Shown: positions 34,827 through 47,024, counted from the stretch's first letter. The stretch is DNA of 64,000 bases from Mobilicoccus massiliensis (GCF_000826525.2 NZ_LN651322.1:1-64000), one strand, 5' to 3'. A program made the numbers and translations. Notes: a model not told the origin generated them from the letters alone.

Positions 34827-37214
34827 TCAGCGCGCGACCGGCTCCGGTTCCGGCTGACCGGGAATGGTCTCCTCGCCGCCCTTCTTGATGGCGTGGCCCG
34901 TGAGCAGGCCGACCATGAAGAGGCCGATCGAGAGAGCGCCGAGCCCGAAGAGCACGTCACCGGGGGTGCGCATCCAGCGGATCACCGTGAGCGCCGGGGT
35001 GTAGAGGAACTCCCAGCTCCGGGCGTACCACAGACCCTCGGAGATGCTGGCGTACGCCTGGGCGAGGCCGAGGGGCAGCAGGCTGAAGATCGCCATCGCG
35101 AACAGGCCGCCGTTGAGGCCCCAGAAGCCGAGCTTGATCGGCCAGTCGTTCCACTCCTTGCCCGGCATGAGGCTGCGCACGCAGAAGAGCATGAGGCCGA
35201 TGCCGAGCATGCCGTACACACCGAACAGGGCGGTGTGGCCGTGCAGCGGGGTGAGGTTGAGGCCCTGGACGTAGAACAGGGAGATCGGCGGGTTGATGAG
35301 GAACCCGAACACGCCGGCGCCGAGGGCGTTCCAGAACGACACCGAGATGAAGAAGTAGATCGCCCACTTGTAGCCGGCCACCCACTCGCTGACGCGCAGG
35401 ATGCGCAGGTTGCGGAAGGCCTCGAAGCCCATGAGGGCCAGCGGCACGACCTCGAGCGCGCTGAACGTCGCGCTCCACGCCATGACCGGGTCGTTGCCAC
35501 CGGTGAAGTACAGGTGGTGGCCGGTGCCGATGATGCCGCCGAGCAGGAAGATCGTCGTGGAGGCGATCGTCGCGGTGGCGGCCATCGCCGGCCGCACCAG
35601 ACCGAGGCGGCTGAAGAGGAACGCGATGACGACCGTGGCGAAGACCTCGAAGAAGCCCTCGACCCACAGGTGGACGACCCACCAGCGCCAGTACTCGGTG
35701 ATCGACAGGTGCGTGTCGTGGCCCATGCCGAACGCGGCGCCGAAGAACGAGGCGATCGCGAAGCAGCTCATGAGGAGCATGGCCACGAGCGTGCGCTGCG
35801 AGCCGCCCGCGAGCGGAGCGTTCTGCGTCGGGGAGAGCTTGCCGCCCTTGGCGCGCGCCAGGGCGGGGGCCATGCCGCGCCACATGAGGAAGAACCACAG
35901 GAACAGGCCGATGATGAGGCCGATCTGCCACGTGCGGGCGAGGTCGAGGTACTCCATGCCCGTCGTGCCGAGCCACCACGAGAGCGTGGTGCCGTAGCCC
36001 ATCATCCCCTTGATCGAGAGCCACTGGCCGATCATCGTGCCGGCGACGACGACGATGAGCGCGACGAACAGCACGTTGACGCCGAGCCGCTGGTACTTGG
36101 GCTCCCGGCCACCGACGGCGGGGGTGACGTACAGGCCGGTCGCGAGCCAGGCGGTCGCGATCCACAGGATGCCGAGCTCGGTGTGCCAGGTGCGCAACAC
36201 CGCGTACGGGAGGATCTGGTCGATCGGAATGCCGTAGAGCGTGCTGCCCTCGACGCCGTAGTGCGCCGTGAGGATGCCGACGGCGATCTGCAGCACGAAC
36301 AGGGCTCCGACGACGAAGAAGTACTTGAGCGTCGCCTTCTGCGAGGGGGTGGCCTCGTAGCCGAGCAGCGGGTCGTTCTTGGGCGGGTCGTTGGTGACCT
36401 CGTCGTGGTCGGCCTGGAAGTTGTGGTACCAGACCATGCCCGCGATGCCGGCGAGCAGGATGATGATGCTGATGACGCTCCACAGGATGTTCGTGGGCGT
36501 GGGCACGTTGTCGATCAGCGGCTCGTGCGGCCAGTTGCGCGTGTAGGTCGCGTCGTCACCGGGGGCGTTCGTCGAGGCCGCCCAGCTGCTCCACCAGAAG
36601 AAGGTGTTCATCTTCTGCATGGCCTCGGGGTCGGTGACCGCGCCTCGCGGGATCGCGTACTTCTCGTGGCCGTTCGCGAAGATCTCCGCGTAGTGGGCCG
36701 AGTTCGCCTCGAACGCCGCCGCACGCACCGGGTCGAGGGTGACGGTGCCGGTGGCGGGGTCGTAGGTGTTGGTGCGGAAGGCGTACTTGAGCTTGGCCTG
36801 GAGTGCGCCCTGCTGTTCGGGGGACGCCTGGTCGTAGCTCGGGACGCCCATCTGCTTGGCGTACTCGTCGAGCACGAACATGGCCTCGCGGTGCAGCCAG
36901 TCGGCGGTCCAGTCGGGCGCCACGTAGGCACCGTGACCCCAGACGGAGCCGATCTGCTGTCCGCCGATCGACTGCCAGACGCGCTGGCCATCCATGACGG
37001 CGTCGCCCTCGGCGATGACCTGGCCGTTGGTGTCGACGACCTTGGTGGGAATCGGAGGCTTGGCCTCGTTGATCTGCAGGCCCATCCACAGCAGGACGGC
37101 GAACGAGGCGACGACTACGGTGGCCAGGGCGATCCACCAACGTCGATCGGTGGACCGCCGGGCGTCCGGCGGGGGTGGCGCGGCGTCGGGCCGGGCCGAG
37201 AGCGTGGAGGACAC
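34827..37214 (-). CDS. norZ: Quinol-dependent nitric oxide reductase (single-subunit qNOR)
   Basis: 795 residues. An N-terminal membrane helix (about 22-42) and an extracytoplasmic NorC-like domain without a haem c motif (about 45-230, including GQRVWQSIGGQQIGSVWGHG) are fused to a haem-copper-oxidase-like core with about 12 helices. The core shows TWHTELGILWIATAWLATGL, WRWWVVHLWVEGFFEVFATV and TGHHLYFTGG, carrying the conserved haem and Fe-B histidines. It reduces 2 NO to N2O with quinol at the membrane. GTG 37214 was chosen because AAAAAAGGAG lies five bases upstream; the longer open frame upstream lacks support. No denitrification genes or NO regulator are adjacent, so it is probably for NO detoxification. 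Confidence 0.96.
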   Translation of the reverse strand: MSSTLSARPDAAPPPPDARRSTDRRWWIALATVVVASFAVLLWMGLQINEAKPPIPTKVVDTNGQVIAEGDAVMDGQRVWQSIGGQQIGSVWGHGAYVAPDWTADWLHREAMFVLDEYAKQMGVPSYDQASPEQQGALQAKLKYAFRTNTYDPATGTVTLDPVRAAAFEANSAHYAEIFANGHEKYAIPRGAVTDPEAMQKMNTFFWWSSWAASTNAPGDDATYTRNWPHEPLIDNVPTPTNILWSVISIIILLAGIAGMVWYHNFQADHDEVTNDPPKNDPLLGYEATPSQKATLKYFFVVGALFVLQIAVGILTAHYGVEGSTLYGIPIDQILPYAVLRTWHTELGILWIATAWLATGLYVTPAVGGREPKYQRLGVNVLFVALIVVVAGTMIGQWLSIKGMMGYGTTLSWWLGTTGMEYLDLARTWQIGLIIGLFLWFFLMWRGMAPALARAKGGKLSPTQNAPLAGGSQRTLVAMLLMSCFAIASFFGAAFGMGHDTHLSITEYWRWWVVHLWVEGFFEVFATVVIAFLFSRLGLVRPAMAATATIASTTIFLLGGIIGTGHHLYFTGGNDPVMAWSATFSALEVVPLALMGFEAFRNLRILRVSEWVAGYKWAIYFFISVSFWNALGAGVFGFLINPPISLFYVQGLNLTPLHGHTALFGVYGMLGIGLMLFCVRSLMPGKEWNDWPIKLGFWGLNGGLFAMAIFSLLPLGLAQAYASISEGLWYARSWEFLYTPALTVIRWMRTPGDVLFGLGALSIGLFMVGLLTGHAIKKGGEETIPGQPEPEPVAR

Positions 37215-37379
37215 GGGCACTCCTTTTTTCACGAAGCTGACCGTGTAAAAGTACGCCCACCCCACAGCGTGGAGCGAGTTTGATGCCCGTCGAACCGTAT
37301 GATTCACGTCACATCGTAGCGAAAGCTCCCTGGTAATGGGCGAATTCGCCGCTCCGGTGGGGCTCGTTCGTGTCCCCGC

Positions 37380-38600
37380 TCACCCCAGTTCGGCGACGGA
37401 GGCCGGTCCGGTGAAACTCCCGGTGACGCCTACCGGGGTGCCGGCCTCGTAGAGACGCTCGCCGCCGGTGGGGTCGACCGCACGCGGCTGCAGGGTGCCG
37501 TCGGCGATCTGCTCGGCCCAGTGGCACGCGACCTTGTGTGGGCGCCTCGCGTCGCCGGCCCCGCCTGCGGGCTCCCCGGGACGGTCGATGACCCGCAACT
37601 CGGGACGCTCGGAGTCGCATCGCGTCTCCTGCCGCCACGGGCAGCGGGTGTGGAACCGGCATCCGGTGGGCGGGTTCGCGGGGCTCGGCAGGTCGCCGGC
37701 GAGGATGACGCGCTCGCGACGGTCCTCCACGCTCGGGTCGGGCACGGGCACGGCCGACATGAGGGCCCTGGTGTAGGGGTGCAGGGGGTCGGCGTAGAGG
37801 GCGTCGGCGTCGGCCTCCTCGACGAGCCCGCCGAGGTACATCACCCCGACGACGTCGCTGATGTGACGGACGACGGCGAGGTCGTGCGCGACGACGAGGT
37901 AGGTGAGGCCGAACTCCTCCTGCAGATCCTCGAGGAGGTTGACGACCTGCGCCTGCACCGAGACGTCGAGTGCCGAGACCGGCTCGTCGGCGACGATGAG
38001 CTTCGGGTTCACCGAGAGGGCCCGGGCGATGCCGATGCGCTGGCGCTGACCGCCGGAGAACTCGTGCGGGTACTTCTTCAGTGCGGCGACGGGCAGGCCG
38101 ACGGCGGTGAGCAGTTCGCGCAGTCGGGTGTTCGCGGCGGCCTTGTCCCTCACCAGCCCGTGGGCCTGCATGCCCTCGAGCAGCAGCGACTCGATCGACT
38201 GGCGTGGGTCGAGGCTGGAGAGCGGATCCTGGAACACCATCTGCATGTCCTGCCGACGTCGGCGCAGCGTCTCGCCCTTGAGCGAGGCGACGTCGACGCC
38301 GTCGAAGTGGACGCTGCCGGCGGTGGGCTCCTCCAACTGGAGCAGCGCGCGGCCGAACGTCGACTTGCCGCAACCCGATTCGCCGACCAGACCGTAGGTC
38401 TCGCCGCGGCGGATCTGCATGTCGATGCCGTCGACGGCGTAGACGTACCCGATCGTGCGGTCGAAGATCACGCCCCGCTTGATGGGGAAGTGGACCTTGA
38501 GGCCGCGGACGTCGACGAGCACGTCGTCGCCGCTATCCGAGGCCGGTGTGGTCGCATCCGTCGGGTGGTTCTCGGGGCGCGGGGTGGCAGCGGTGCTCAT
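37380..38600 (-). CDS. Peptide ABC importer ATP-binding subunit (OppF/DppF-like)
   Basis: 406 residues. Walker [13 protein letters not shown] at about 75-86, signature [16 protein letters not shown], Walker [13 protein letters not shown], then the oligopeptide-type C-terminal region with [12 protein letters not shown], whose cysteines are typical of the OppD/F tail. It ends with a low-similarity extension. It energises uptake together with the OppD-like subunit encoded upstream; the two genes overlap by four bases (ATGA). It is last in the five-gene minus-strand operon that starts with the binding protein at 43564. Confidence 0.93.
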   Translation of the reverse strand: MSTAATPRPENHPTDATTPASDSGDDVLVDVRGLKVHFPIKRGVIFDRTIGYVYAVDGIDMQIRRGETYGLVGESGCGKSTFGRALLQLEEPTAGSVHFDGVDVASLKGETLRRRRQDMQMVFQDPLSSLDPRQSIESLLLEGMQAHGLVRDKAAANTRLRELLTAVGLPVAALKKYPHEFSGGQRQRIGIARALSVNPKLIVADEPVSALDVSVQAQVVNLLEDLQEEFGLTYLVVAHDLAVVRHISDVVGVMYLGGLVEEADADALYADPLHPYTRALMSAVPVPDPSVEDRRERVILAGDLPSPANPPTGCRFHTRCPWRQETRCDSERPELRVIDRPGEPAGGAGDARRPHKVACHWAEQIADGTLQPRAVDPTGGERLYEAGTPVGVTGSFTGPASVAELG

Positions 38601-39781
38601 CGCGTCTCCTCGCTGTCGTGGGAGTGGGGCTCGACGCCGTTCGCATCGGCATCGGCATCAGGCTCGACCCCCGCAGTGACACCGTGACCGTCGCCGTCGA
38701 CCGGCCCGTCCTCGTTCTCGCGGAACGGCACCGGGTTGTGACAGCGCAGTGCCCGCGGTACCGGGCCGCGTGACGGCTCGTCGACGAGCTCGGGAGTGCG
38801 CTCTCGGCAGATCTCGATCGGCTGTGAGCACCGGGGCGCGAAGGCGCAGGCCGAGTCCCAGGGGAGGTTGTCGGCGACCGATCCGGGCACCGGGTCGAGG
38901 CGCTGCCCGCGGGGAGCGTCGAGGCGCGGGATCGAGGCGAGCAGCCCGTTGGTGTAGGGATGCCGTGGGGAGGCGAAGAGCTCGTGTCGGTCGGCACGTT
39001 CGACGATGCGCCCCCCGTAGAGCACGTTGACGCGATCGCAGAGCCCGGCGACGACGCCGAGGTCGTGGGTGATCATGATGAGTGCCGTGCCGGATTCCTC
39101 GACGAGTTCGCGCAGAAGCGTGAGGATCTGCGCCTGGATCGTCACGTCGAGCGCCGTCGTGGGCTCGTCGGCGATGAGCAGACGCGGCTCGCACGCCAGG
39201 GCCATGGCGATGAGCGCTCGTTGACGCATGCCGCCGGAGAGCTGGTGCGGGTACTCCTTGAGGCGACGCTGAGGGTCGGGGATGCCGACCTTCTTGAGCA
39301 GGTCGGCGGCGATGGGCATGGCCGCGGAGCGCTTCATCCCTCGGTGGCGTTCGATGACCTCGGTGACCTGCAGCCCGATCGGCACGACGGGATTGAGCGA
39401 GCTCAGGGGGTCCTGGAAGATCATCGCGACATCGCGGCCGCGGCGGTCGCGCATCTGGGCGTCGGAGAGCGTGAGCAGGTCGGTGCCGTCGAAGTCGACG
39501 GTGCCGCTCACCCGGTTGCCGCGGTGGGGGAGCAACCCCATGATCGCGAGCGAGGTGACCGACTTGCCGCAGCCGGATTCGCCGACCAGGCCGACGGTCT
39601 GGCCGGGCTGGACGTCGAAGCTCACGTGATCGACCGCGGTGAACGGCTCCTGGCCCGAGCGCGTGAACTGCACCGTGAGGTCCTTGACCTGCAGGAGGGG
39701 ACCCTCGCCGCGGGCGTGCCGGCGTCGGGTGTCGGGCCCGGTGTCGGGGCGGTCGTCGGTGGTCGGGGTGTGTGCCGGCAT
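38597..39781 (-). CDS. Peptide ABC importer ATP-binding subunit (OppD/DppD-like)
   Basis: 394 residues. Walker [13 protein letters not shown], signature [16 protein letters not shown], Walker [15 protein letters not shown] and the C-terminal oligo/dipeptide tail ([19 protein letters not shown]). The last 40 or so residues are acidic and of low complexity. Its start is four bases from the stop of the permease gene upstream and its stop overlaps the OppF-like start. It pairs with that subunit to hydrolyse ATP for peptide uptake. Confidence 0.93.
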   Translation of the reverse strand: MPAHTPTTDDRPDTGPDTRRRHARGEGPLLQVKDLTVQFTRSGQEPFTAVDHVSFDVQPGQTVGLVGESGCGKSVTSLAIMGLLPHRGNRVSGTVDFDGTDLLTLSDAQMRDRRGRDVAMIFQDPLSSLNPVVPIGLQVTEVIERHRGMKRSAAMPIAADLLKKVGIPDPQRRLKEYPHQLSGGMRQRALIAMALACEPRLLIADEPTTALDVTIQAQILTLLRELVEESGTALIMITHDLGVVAGLCDRVNVLYGGRIVERADRHELFASPRHPYTNGLLASIPRLDAPRGQRLDPVPGSVADNLPWDSACAFAPRCSQPIEICRERTPELVDEPSRGPVPRALRCHNPVPFRENEDGPVDGDGHGVTAGVEPDADADANGVEPHSHDSEETR

Positions 39782-39784
39782 GTC

Positions 39785-40807
39785 TTATCGCCTCGTCTTC
39801 GGGTCGAGGGCCTCGCGGAGCGACTCGCCCATGAACGTGAACCCCAGCGCGACGACGATGATGCACGCCGCCGGGTAGAACGCGAGGTGTGGGTGGCCGG
39901 CGAGGTACTGCTGCGACGCGCCGAGCATCTGCCCCCACTCCGGGGTGCGGTCGTCGGGGCTGCCGAGACCGAGGAAGCTCAGGGCCGCCGCGTCGATGAT
40001 CGCGACGGCGAGCACGAGCGTGGCCTGCACGATGACCGGCCCGAGGGCGTTGGGCAGCATGTGCCGGAACACGATCGGGGCCTTCTTGACGCCGAGCGCT
40101 CTGGCGGCCAGCACGTGGTCGCTGTGCCGCTGGGCCATCATCGAGCCTCGCAGCAACCGCGCGAACACGGGGATCTGCACGACGGCGATCGCGATGATGA
40201 CCGTGAGCTGGCTGGGGTTGGCGAAGATCGCCGCGATCGAGAACGCCATGAGCAGGCTGGGGATCGAGAGCATGACGTCGACGATGCGCATGACGAGCGC
40301 GTCGACCCAGCCGCCGAAGGCGCCCGCGAGCGTGCCGAGAATGAGCCCGCCGGTGAGGCCGCCGAGGGTGGCGAACACGCCGACGAACAGGGTCTGCCTG
40401 CTGCCGACGAGGAGGCGCGAGAGCAGGTCGCGGCCGAACCAGTCGGCACCGAGCGGGAACCCGTCCTGCGCGCGGGGGATGGGGTTGGTCTGCTGGCGGA
40501 TCTGCGATTCGAGGAGCCGCGCGGCGGGGTCGTGCGGCGCGATCCACGGAGAGACGAGTGCGAGCAGGACGAACACGATCGTGATCGCCGCGCCGATGAG
40601 GAACAGCGGGTTGCGTCGCAGCCGGCTCCACGCGCTCGCGAGCAGACTGACGCCCTCGCCGCCGGAGACGTGACCGGCGTCCGCCACCGCCGTGGGTGCG
40701 GTGCCCCTCCCGGTCGTCCCGGCCTTCTCACCACCGGGCCCGGCGCTCGAGCGCGTTGCCGTGGAACGGGCCAGCCGATCGATGCGGTCCTTCTTGGGGT
40801 TGTTCAT
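39785..40807 (-). CDS. Peptide ABC importer permease (OppC/DppC-like)
   Basis: 340 residues. A 55-residue cytoplasmic N-terminus precedes the first helix (LFLIGAAITIVFVLLALVSP); the periplasmic segment FPLGADWFGRDLLSRLLVGS is typical of OppC, and the EAA-type loop is HVLAARALGVKKAPIVFRHM. ATG 40807 has GAGGA seven bases upstream and overlaps the stop of the OppB-like gene. It forms the channel with that protein. Confidence 0.92.
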   Translation of the reverse strand: MNNPKKDRIDRLARSTATRSSAGPGGEKAGTTGRGTAPTAVADAGHVSGGEGVSLLASAWSRLRRNPLFLIGAAITIVFVLLALVSPWIAPHDPAARLLESQIRQQTNPIPRAQDGFPLGADWFGRDLLSRLLVGSRQTLFVGVFATLGGLTGGLILGTLAGAFGGWVDALVMRIVDVMLSIPSLLMAFSIAAIFANPSQLTVIIAIAVVQIPVFARLLRGSMMAQRHSDHVLAARALGVKKAPIVFRHMLPNALGPVIVQATLVLAVAIIDAAALSFLGLGSPDDRTPEWGQMLGASQQYLAGHPHLAFYPAACIIVVALGFTFMGESLREALDPKTRR

Positions 40808-41817
40808 CGGGCCGTCCTCACGCGTGGGTCGATGACCGCGTACAGCAGGTCGACGATCAGGTTGACGAGGACGTACACGGCCGCGGCGCCCATGATGAGG
40901 AGCTGCAGCATCGCGTAGTCCCGCATCTCGAACGAGCGGGCCAACGCGTCGCCGATCCCGGGGAACGAGAACACCTTCTCGGTGAGCACCGCGCCGGCGA
41001 GCAGCGCGCCGATCTGCAGGCCGATGGTCGTGACGACCGGCAGCATCGCGTTGCGCAGCACGTGGCGGTTGCGGATCGTGCCCTGCGTGAGGCCCTTGGA
41101 CTCGGCGGTGCGCACGTAGTCCTCGTCCATGACGTCGAGGACGCTCGCGCGGGTGATGCGGAAGATCACGGCGAAGGGGATCGAGGAGAGCGCGACCGCG
41201 GGCAGGATGAGGTGCTTGAAGGCGTCCCAGGCCGCGTCCCACTCGCGGGTCATCAACCCGTCGAGGACGAAGAAGCCGGTGATGCGGGTCGCGTCCAGCG
41301 TCGTCGCCTGGCGTCCCGAGGCGGGCAGCCATCCGAGCTCGACGGCGAAGATGAACTTGAGCAGGAACGCGAGGAAGAACACCGGCACCGCCACGCCGAC
41401 CAGCGAGAGCAGCACCCCGCCGATGTCGAGCGGACGTCCGCGGTGCCGCGCCGCGAGGTAGCCGGCAGGCACGCCGACGGCGACGGCGAGGATGATCGCG
41501 AAGATCGACAGCTCGATCGTGGCGGGAAAGCGCTGGAGGAAGATGGCCATGACCTCCCGCCCGGGCAGGACGCCGGTCGAGACGCCGAAGTCTCCGGAGA
41601 GGGCGCGCTGCAGGAATCGCAGGTATTGCACCCACAGTGGTTGATCCATGCCGAGCGCGGCCTCGAGCTGCGCCCGGCTCTCGGGCGTCGCGCGCTCGCC
41701 GAGCAGCGCCGACACCGGGCCGCCGGGCAACGAGCGCAGCCACGCGAACAACAACAGCGAGAGGACGAGGACGACCAGCACCATCTGTGCGAGTCGTTGG
41801 ACGATGTACCGGAGCAC
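40804..41817 (-). CDS. Peptide ABC importer permease (OppB/DppB-like)
   Basis: 337 residues. First helix MLRYIVQRLAQMVLVVLVLS with the OppB-type LPGGP loop after it; five further helices; EAA loop DYVRTAESKGLTQGTIRNRH. Start is GTG 41817 with GGAAGG nine bases upstream. A strong hairpin (41838-41878) separates it from the binding-protein gene, probably lowering permease expression relative to the binding protein. It ends in an ATGA overlap with the OppC-like gene. Confidence 0.92.
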   Translation of the reverse strand: MLRYIVQRLAQMVLVVLVLSLLLFAWLRSLPGGPVSALLGERATPESRAQLEAALGMDQPLWVQYLRFLQRALSGDFGVSTGVLPGREVMAIFLQRFPATIELSIFAIILAVAVGVPAGYLAARHRGRPLDIGGVLLSLVGVAVPVFFLAFLLKFIFAVELGWLPASGRQATTLDATRITGFFVLDGLMTREWDAAWDAFKHLILPAVALSSIPFAVIFRITRASVLDVMDEDYVRTAESKGLTQGTIRNRHVLRNAMLPVVTTIGLQIGALLAGAVLTEKVFSFPGIGDALARSFEMRDYAMLQLLIMGAAAVYVLVNLIVDLLYAVIDPRVRTAR

Positions 41818-41837
41818 GAGCAGACCTTCCGGGTCTC

Positions 41838-41878
41838 ACCCGACGGGCCCGGCCGTGGTGTGGCCGGGCCCGTCGGGT
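41838..41878 (-). terminator. 17-bp perfect hairpin between binding-protein and permease genes
   Basis: Arms 41838-41854 and 41862-41878 (ACCCGACGGGCCCGGCC and its complement), seven-base loop. It lies in the 70-bp gap inside an otherwise tight operon. It may be a partial terminator or RNA 3'-end stabiliser that raises binding-protein output over the membrane subunits, as is known for other ABC importer operons. Confidence 0.75.
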
Positions 41879-41887
41879 AGGCGTTGA

Positions 41888-43564
41888 TCAGTTCGACGGC
41901 AGGGTGACCTGGTCGAACTTCTCGTCGGTCAGCGGGCTCGCGGTCACGCCGCCGACGCCCTTGGCGAGGACGAGGGCGGGCGGGCTGTGGCTGATCGGCA
42001 CGGCCGGCAGGTACTCCTGCACGATCTTGGCGTTGAGGTCCTCGTAGGCCGCGTTGCGCTGGGCCTCGTCGACCATGCCGTCGGCCTTCTTGAGGTCCTG
42101 CGACAACTGCTCGCCCCAGGGGTACATGCCGGTGTTGAAACGGTTCTTCGTGTCACCGAAGAACGTGCCGATGAAGTTGTCGGGCGTGTTGTAGTCGCCC
42201 GTCCAGCCGAGGAGGAACGCCCCTGCCTGACCGGCGTCGACACCGTCGAGGTATCCGCCGTTCCACGGCTTGGTGGTGGTCTTGACCTTGATGCCGACCT
42301 TCTGCAGATCGCTGCTCATCGCCTCGTAGAGACGCTGCGGGGCCGGCATGTAGGGACGGGTCACCTCGGAGGGGTACCAGAAGTTGAGCGTCATGTTCTC
42401 GGCGCCGGCCTCCTTGAGCAGGCTCTTGGCCTTCTCCGGGTCGTACGGCGCGACCTGCAGCTGCTTGTTGTATCCGGCGACCGTGTCGGGCATGAACTGC
42501 GTCGCCGCGGTGGCGCCCTCGGGCAGCTGGGTCTTGACGATCTGGTCGCGGTTGATGGCCATCTGGATGGCCTGGCGCACCTTGAGATCCTTGAGCTCGG
42601 GGTTGGCCTTGGGGTTGAGGCCGAGGTAGAGGAGGTTGAAGGCGGGGCGGACCATGACCTCGTTGCCGCCGTCCTTGAGCGCCTGCCAGTCGACGGGGTT
42701 GGGCAGGTCGTAGCCCTGGATGCTGCCGGCCTGCAGTTCCTGCCGGCGGGTGCTCTCGTCGGGGATGATCTTGAAGACGACCTTGGCGACCTTGGCCTTG
42801 TCGCCGTAGTAGTCGTCGTTGCGCACGAGGGTGACCGTGCCGTTGGCCTGGTCGTAGCTCTCGAACTTCAGGGGGCCGGTGCCGGTCGGGTGCTTCTGGG
42901 CGTACTCGGAGAAGACGAAGCCCTCGCCCTGCGCCTTGACGTCGTTGGCCTTGTACTGCTCCATCGCCGTCGGACTCTGCATCGAGAACGAGGGCAGGCC
43001 GAGCAGCGCCGGAAACTTGGAGGTGACGCGGGTGAGCGCGACGTCGACCGTCTTGGGGTCCTTGACCGTGCACGACTTGTAGAGGCTGGGCTCCTTGCCG
43101 TCCTTGAACCCGCCGAAGTTGTCGGTCCAGTACTGCGAGACGGCGGCGGTGGCCCCGGGGCCGGTCTGGCCGTACATGCGCTCGAAGTTCTTGCACACGG
43201 CGTCGGCGTCGAACGCGGTGCCGTCGTGGAACTTCACGCCCTCCCGCAGGGTGAAGGTCCAGGTCAGCCCGTCGGCGCTGGGCTTCCACTCCGTGGCGAG
43301 ATCGGGCGCGACCTCGGCGGTACCGTCCTTGAACCCGACGAGGCCCTGGAAGATCTGGCGGCTGACGCGGAAGGTCTCGCCGTCGGTCGCGTAGAAGGGG
43401 TCGAGAGTCTTGGGCGCACCGGCCGCTCCGAACGTGAACGTGCCGCCTCCGCCGCCCCCACCCCCGCCCCCGGAGGAGTCGCGCTCCGATTTGGCGCAGG
43501 CGCCGAGGGACAGGACGAGTACCGATGCGAGCGCCAGCGTTGCCGTCGACCGGGTTCTGTTCAT
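41888..43564 (-). CDS. Peptide ABC importer substrate-binding lipoprotein (SBP family 5)
   Basis: 558 residues. A lipoprotein signal peptide (MNRTRSTATLALASVLVLSL, lipobox LGAC with Cys23), then a Ser/Gly10 linker and a family-5 binding domain: APKTLDPFYATDGETFRVSR, LATEWKPSADGLTWTFTLRE, VRQAIQMAINRDQIV, GWTGDYNTPDNF. It captures peptides outside the cell for the permease encoded next. The start is ATG 43564 in the proximal of two copies of the 5' end: the signal-peptide region is duplicated (43495-43570 and 43592-43667). The distal ATG (43661) has the better ribosome binding site (GAGAAAGG) but, with a 97-base offset, leads out of frame. Whether the gene is expressed as drawn depends on that rearrangement being real. 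Confidence 0.88.
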   Translation of the reverse strand: MNRTRSTATLALASVLVLSLGACAKSERDSSGGGGGGGGGGTFTFGAAGAPKTLDPFYATDGETFRVSRQIFQGLVGFKDGTAEVAPDLATEWKPSADGLTWTFTLREGVKFHDGTAFDADAVCKNFERMYGQTGPGATAAVSQYWTDNFGGFKDGKEPSLYKSCTVKDPKTVDVALTRVTSKFPALLGLPSFSMQSPTAMEQYKANDVKAQGEGFVFSEYAQKHPTGTGPLKFESYDQANGTVTLVRNDDYYGDKAKVAKVVFKIIPDESTRRQELQAGSIQGYDLPNPVDWQALKDGGNEVMVRPAFNLLYLGLNPKANPELKDLKVRQAIQMAINRDQIVKTQLPEGATAATQFMPDTVAGYNKQLQVAPYDPEKAKSLLKEAGAENMTLNFWYPSEVTRPYMPAPQRLYEAMSSDLQKVGIKVKTTTKPWNGGYLDGVDAGQAGAFLLGWTGDYNTPDNFIGTFFGDTKNRFNTGMYPWGEQLSQDLKKADGMVDEAQRNAAYEDLNAKIVQEYLPAVPISHSPPALVLAKGVGGVTASPLTDEKFDQVTLPSN

Positions 43565-43667
43565 GTGGGGACAGAACCCGGTCGACGGCAACGCAGGCGC
43601 CGAGGGACAGGACGAGTACCGATGCGAGCGCCAGCGTTGCCGTCGACCGGGTTCTGTTCATGTGGGG
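43495..43667. repeat. 76-bp direct duplication joined by a 24-bp inverted repeat at the 5' end of the binding-protein gene
   Basis: 43495-43570 and 43592-43667 are identical 76-bp copies, 97 bp apart. Between them, 43571-43594 is the exact reverse complement of 43537-43560, making a 24-bp stem with a 10-base loop (TCATGTGGGG) that contains the start codon. The pattern copy, short inverted copy, copy again is what two template switches would leave. Confidence 0.93.
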
Positions 43668-43880
43668 TCGGCCTTTCTCTGGGGCGGTCACGTTCGGGGT
43701 GAGACGCTCCGCCGAGGGGATGGCCGAGACAGTACTGGTCGAGTGGGGGTCAAAGTGATCTACGACACGACCAAATTTTGGACACACCCGTGGATCAGGG
43801 GGCGCCCTAAGGCCGTCGTCCCGGTCGAATCACCGACGGGCGCCGCCAATTCTCGTGCGCCACATCGGGGCTCGCGTGTC

Positions 43881-44309
43881 CTACTGCTGGACGTACTCGA
43901 TGAGCTGGTCGCGCTCGTCCTCGAGGAGGGCCATGCGGGCCTTGACGATGTCGCCGATGCTGACGATCGCGACGAGCTCGTCGTCCTCGACGACGGGCAC
44001 GTGGCGGAACCGGTGCCGGGTCATGAGCTCGGCCATCTCGACGACGGTCTGCTTGGGCGTGCACGTGACGACCTCGGTGGTCATGAGTGAGCGGACCTCG
44101 GCGTCGAGCACCTCGCCGCCCTGCTGCGGGAGGGCACGCACGATGTCGCGTTCACTGACGATGCCCTCGATGTGACGGCCGTCGCCGGAGACGACGACCG
44201 CGCCGATCCTGTGCTCGGCGAGGAGGCGGGTGAGTTCGGCGACCGTGGCGGTGGGAGCGGCCGTGACGACGTCGCTGCCCTTGGAGCGGATGATGTCGGC
44301 GATCAACAT
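43881..44309 (-). CDS. Tandem CBS-domain protein
   Basis: 142 residues made only of two CBS repeats: about 1-65 (AAPTATVAELTRLLAEHRIG, then GIVSERDIVRAL) and about 75-130 (RSLMTTEVVTCTPKQTVVEM, then MTRHRFRHVPVVED and IVSIGDIVKAR), plus a short helical tail. CBS pairs bind adenine nucleotides such as AMP, ATP or SAM and usually regulate a partner. It lies 101 bp downstream of the pyrophosphatase gene on the same strand, so a joint transcript is plausible. The partner is not shown. Confidence 0.9.
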   Translation of the reverse strand: MLIADIIRSKGSDVVTAAPTATVAELTRLLAEHRIGAVVVSGDGRHIEGIVSERDIVRALPQQGGEVLDAEVRSLMTTEVVTCTPKQTVVEMAELMTRHRFRHVPVVEDDELVAIVSIGDIVKARMALLEDERDQLIEYVQQ

Positions 44310-44410
44310 GACACAACGTTAGTCGGCGAACGGCGTTCGCGGCGTCAGGAGATGTGCCCGAGTTGGTCACGTCGCCTGCCGCCGGCGCGAGCCGCCGGGG
44401 CGAGAAGGGC

Positions 44411-46909
<2,499 letters not shown>

Positions 46910-47024
46910 CGGACTCCCGTGTGCGCGCACGAGCCTGGGCCCAAGGTCCCCGGAATCGAACACACCTTCGCGGGTTCCATCGGATCCGCCCGATGCTCCC
47001 CGACGAGACGGGCATGATGCTGCG

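Noticed and set aside
34893..37283. Nearly 800-codon plus-strand frame over the NO reductase gene
   Set aside because: Antisense shadow of an unmistakable qNOR gene; composition is biased (Glu/His/Val/Arg) and no family fits.
37215..37330. FNR/CRP-like or NsrR-like site before the NO reductase gene
   Set aside because: Partial dyads such as TTCGACGGGCATCAAA can be found, but none fits a known consensus well enough.
43704..43740. Another copy of the dispersed GGCTGTCTCGG motif
   Set aside because: Only about ten bases match (GCCGAGACAG), within chance for this base composition.
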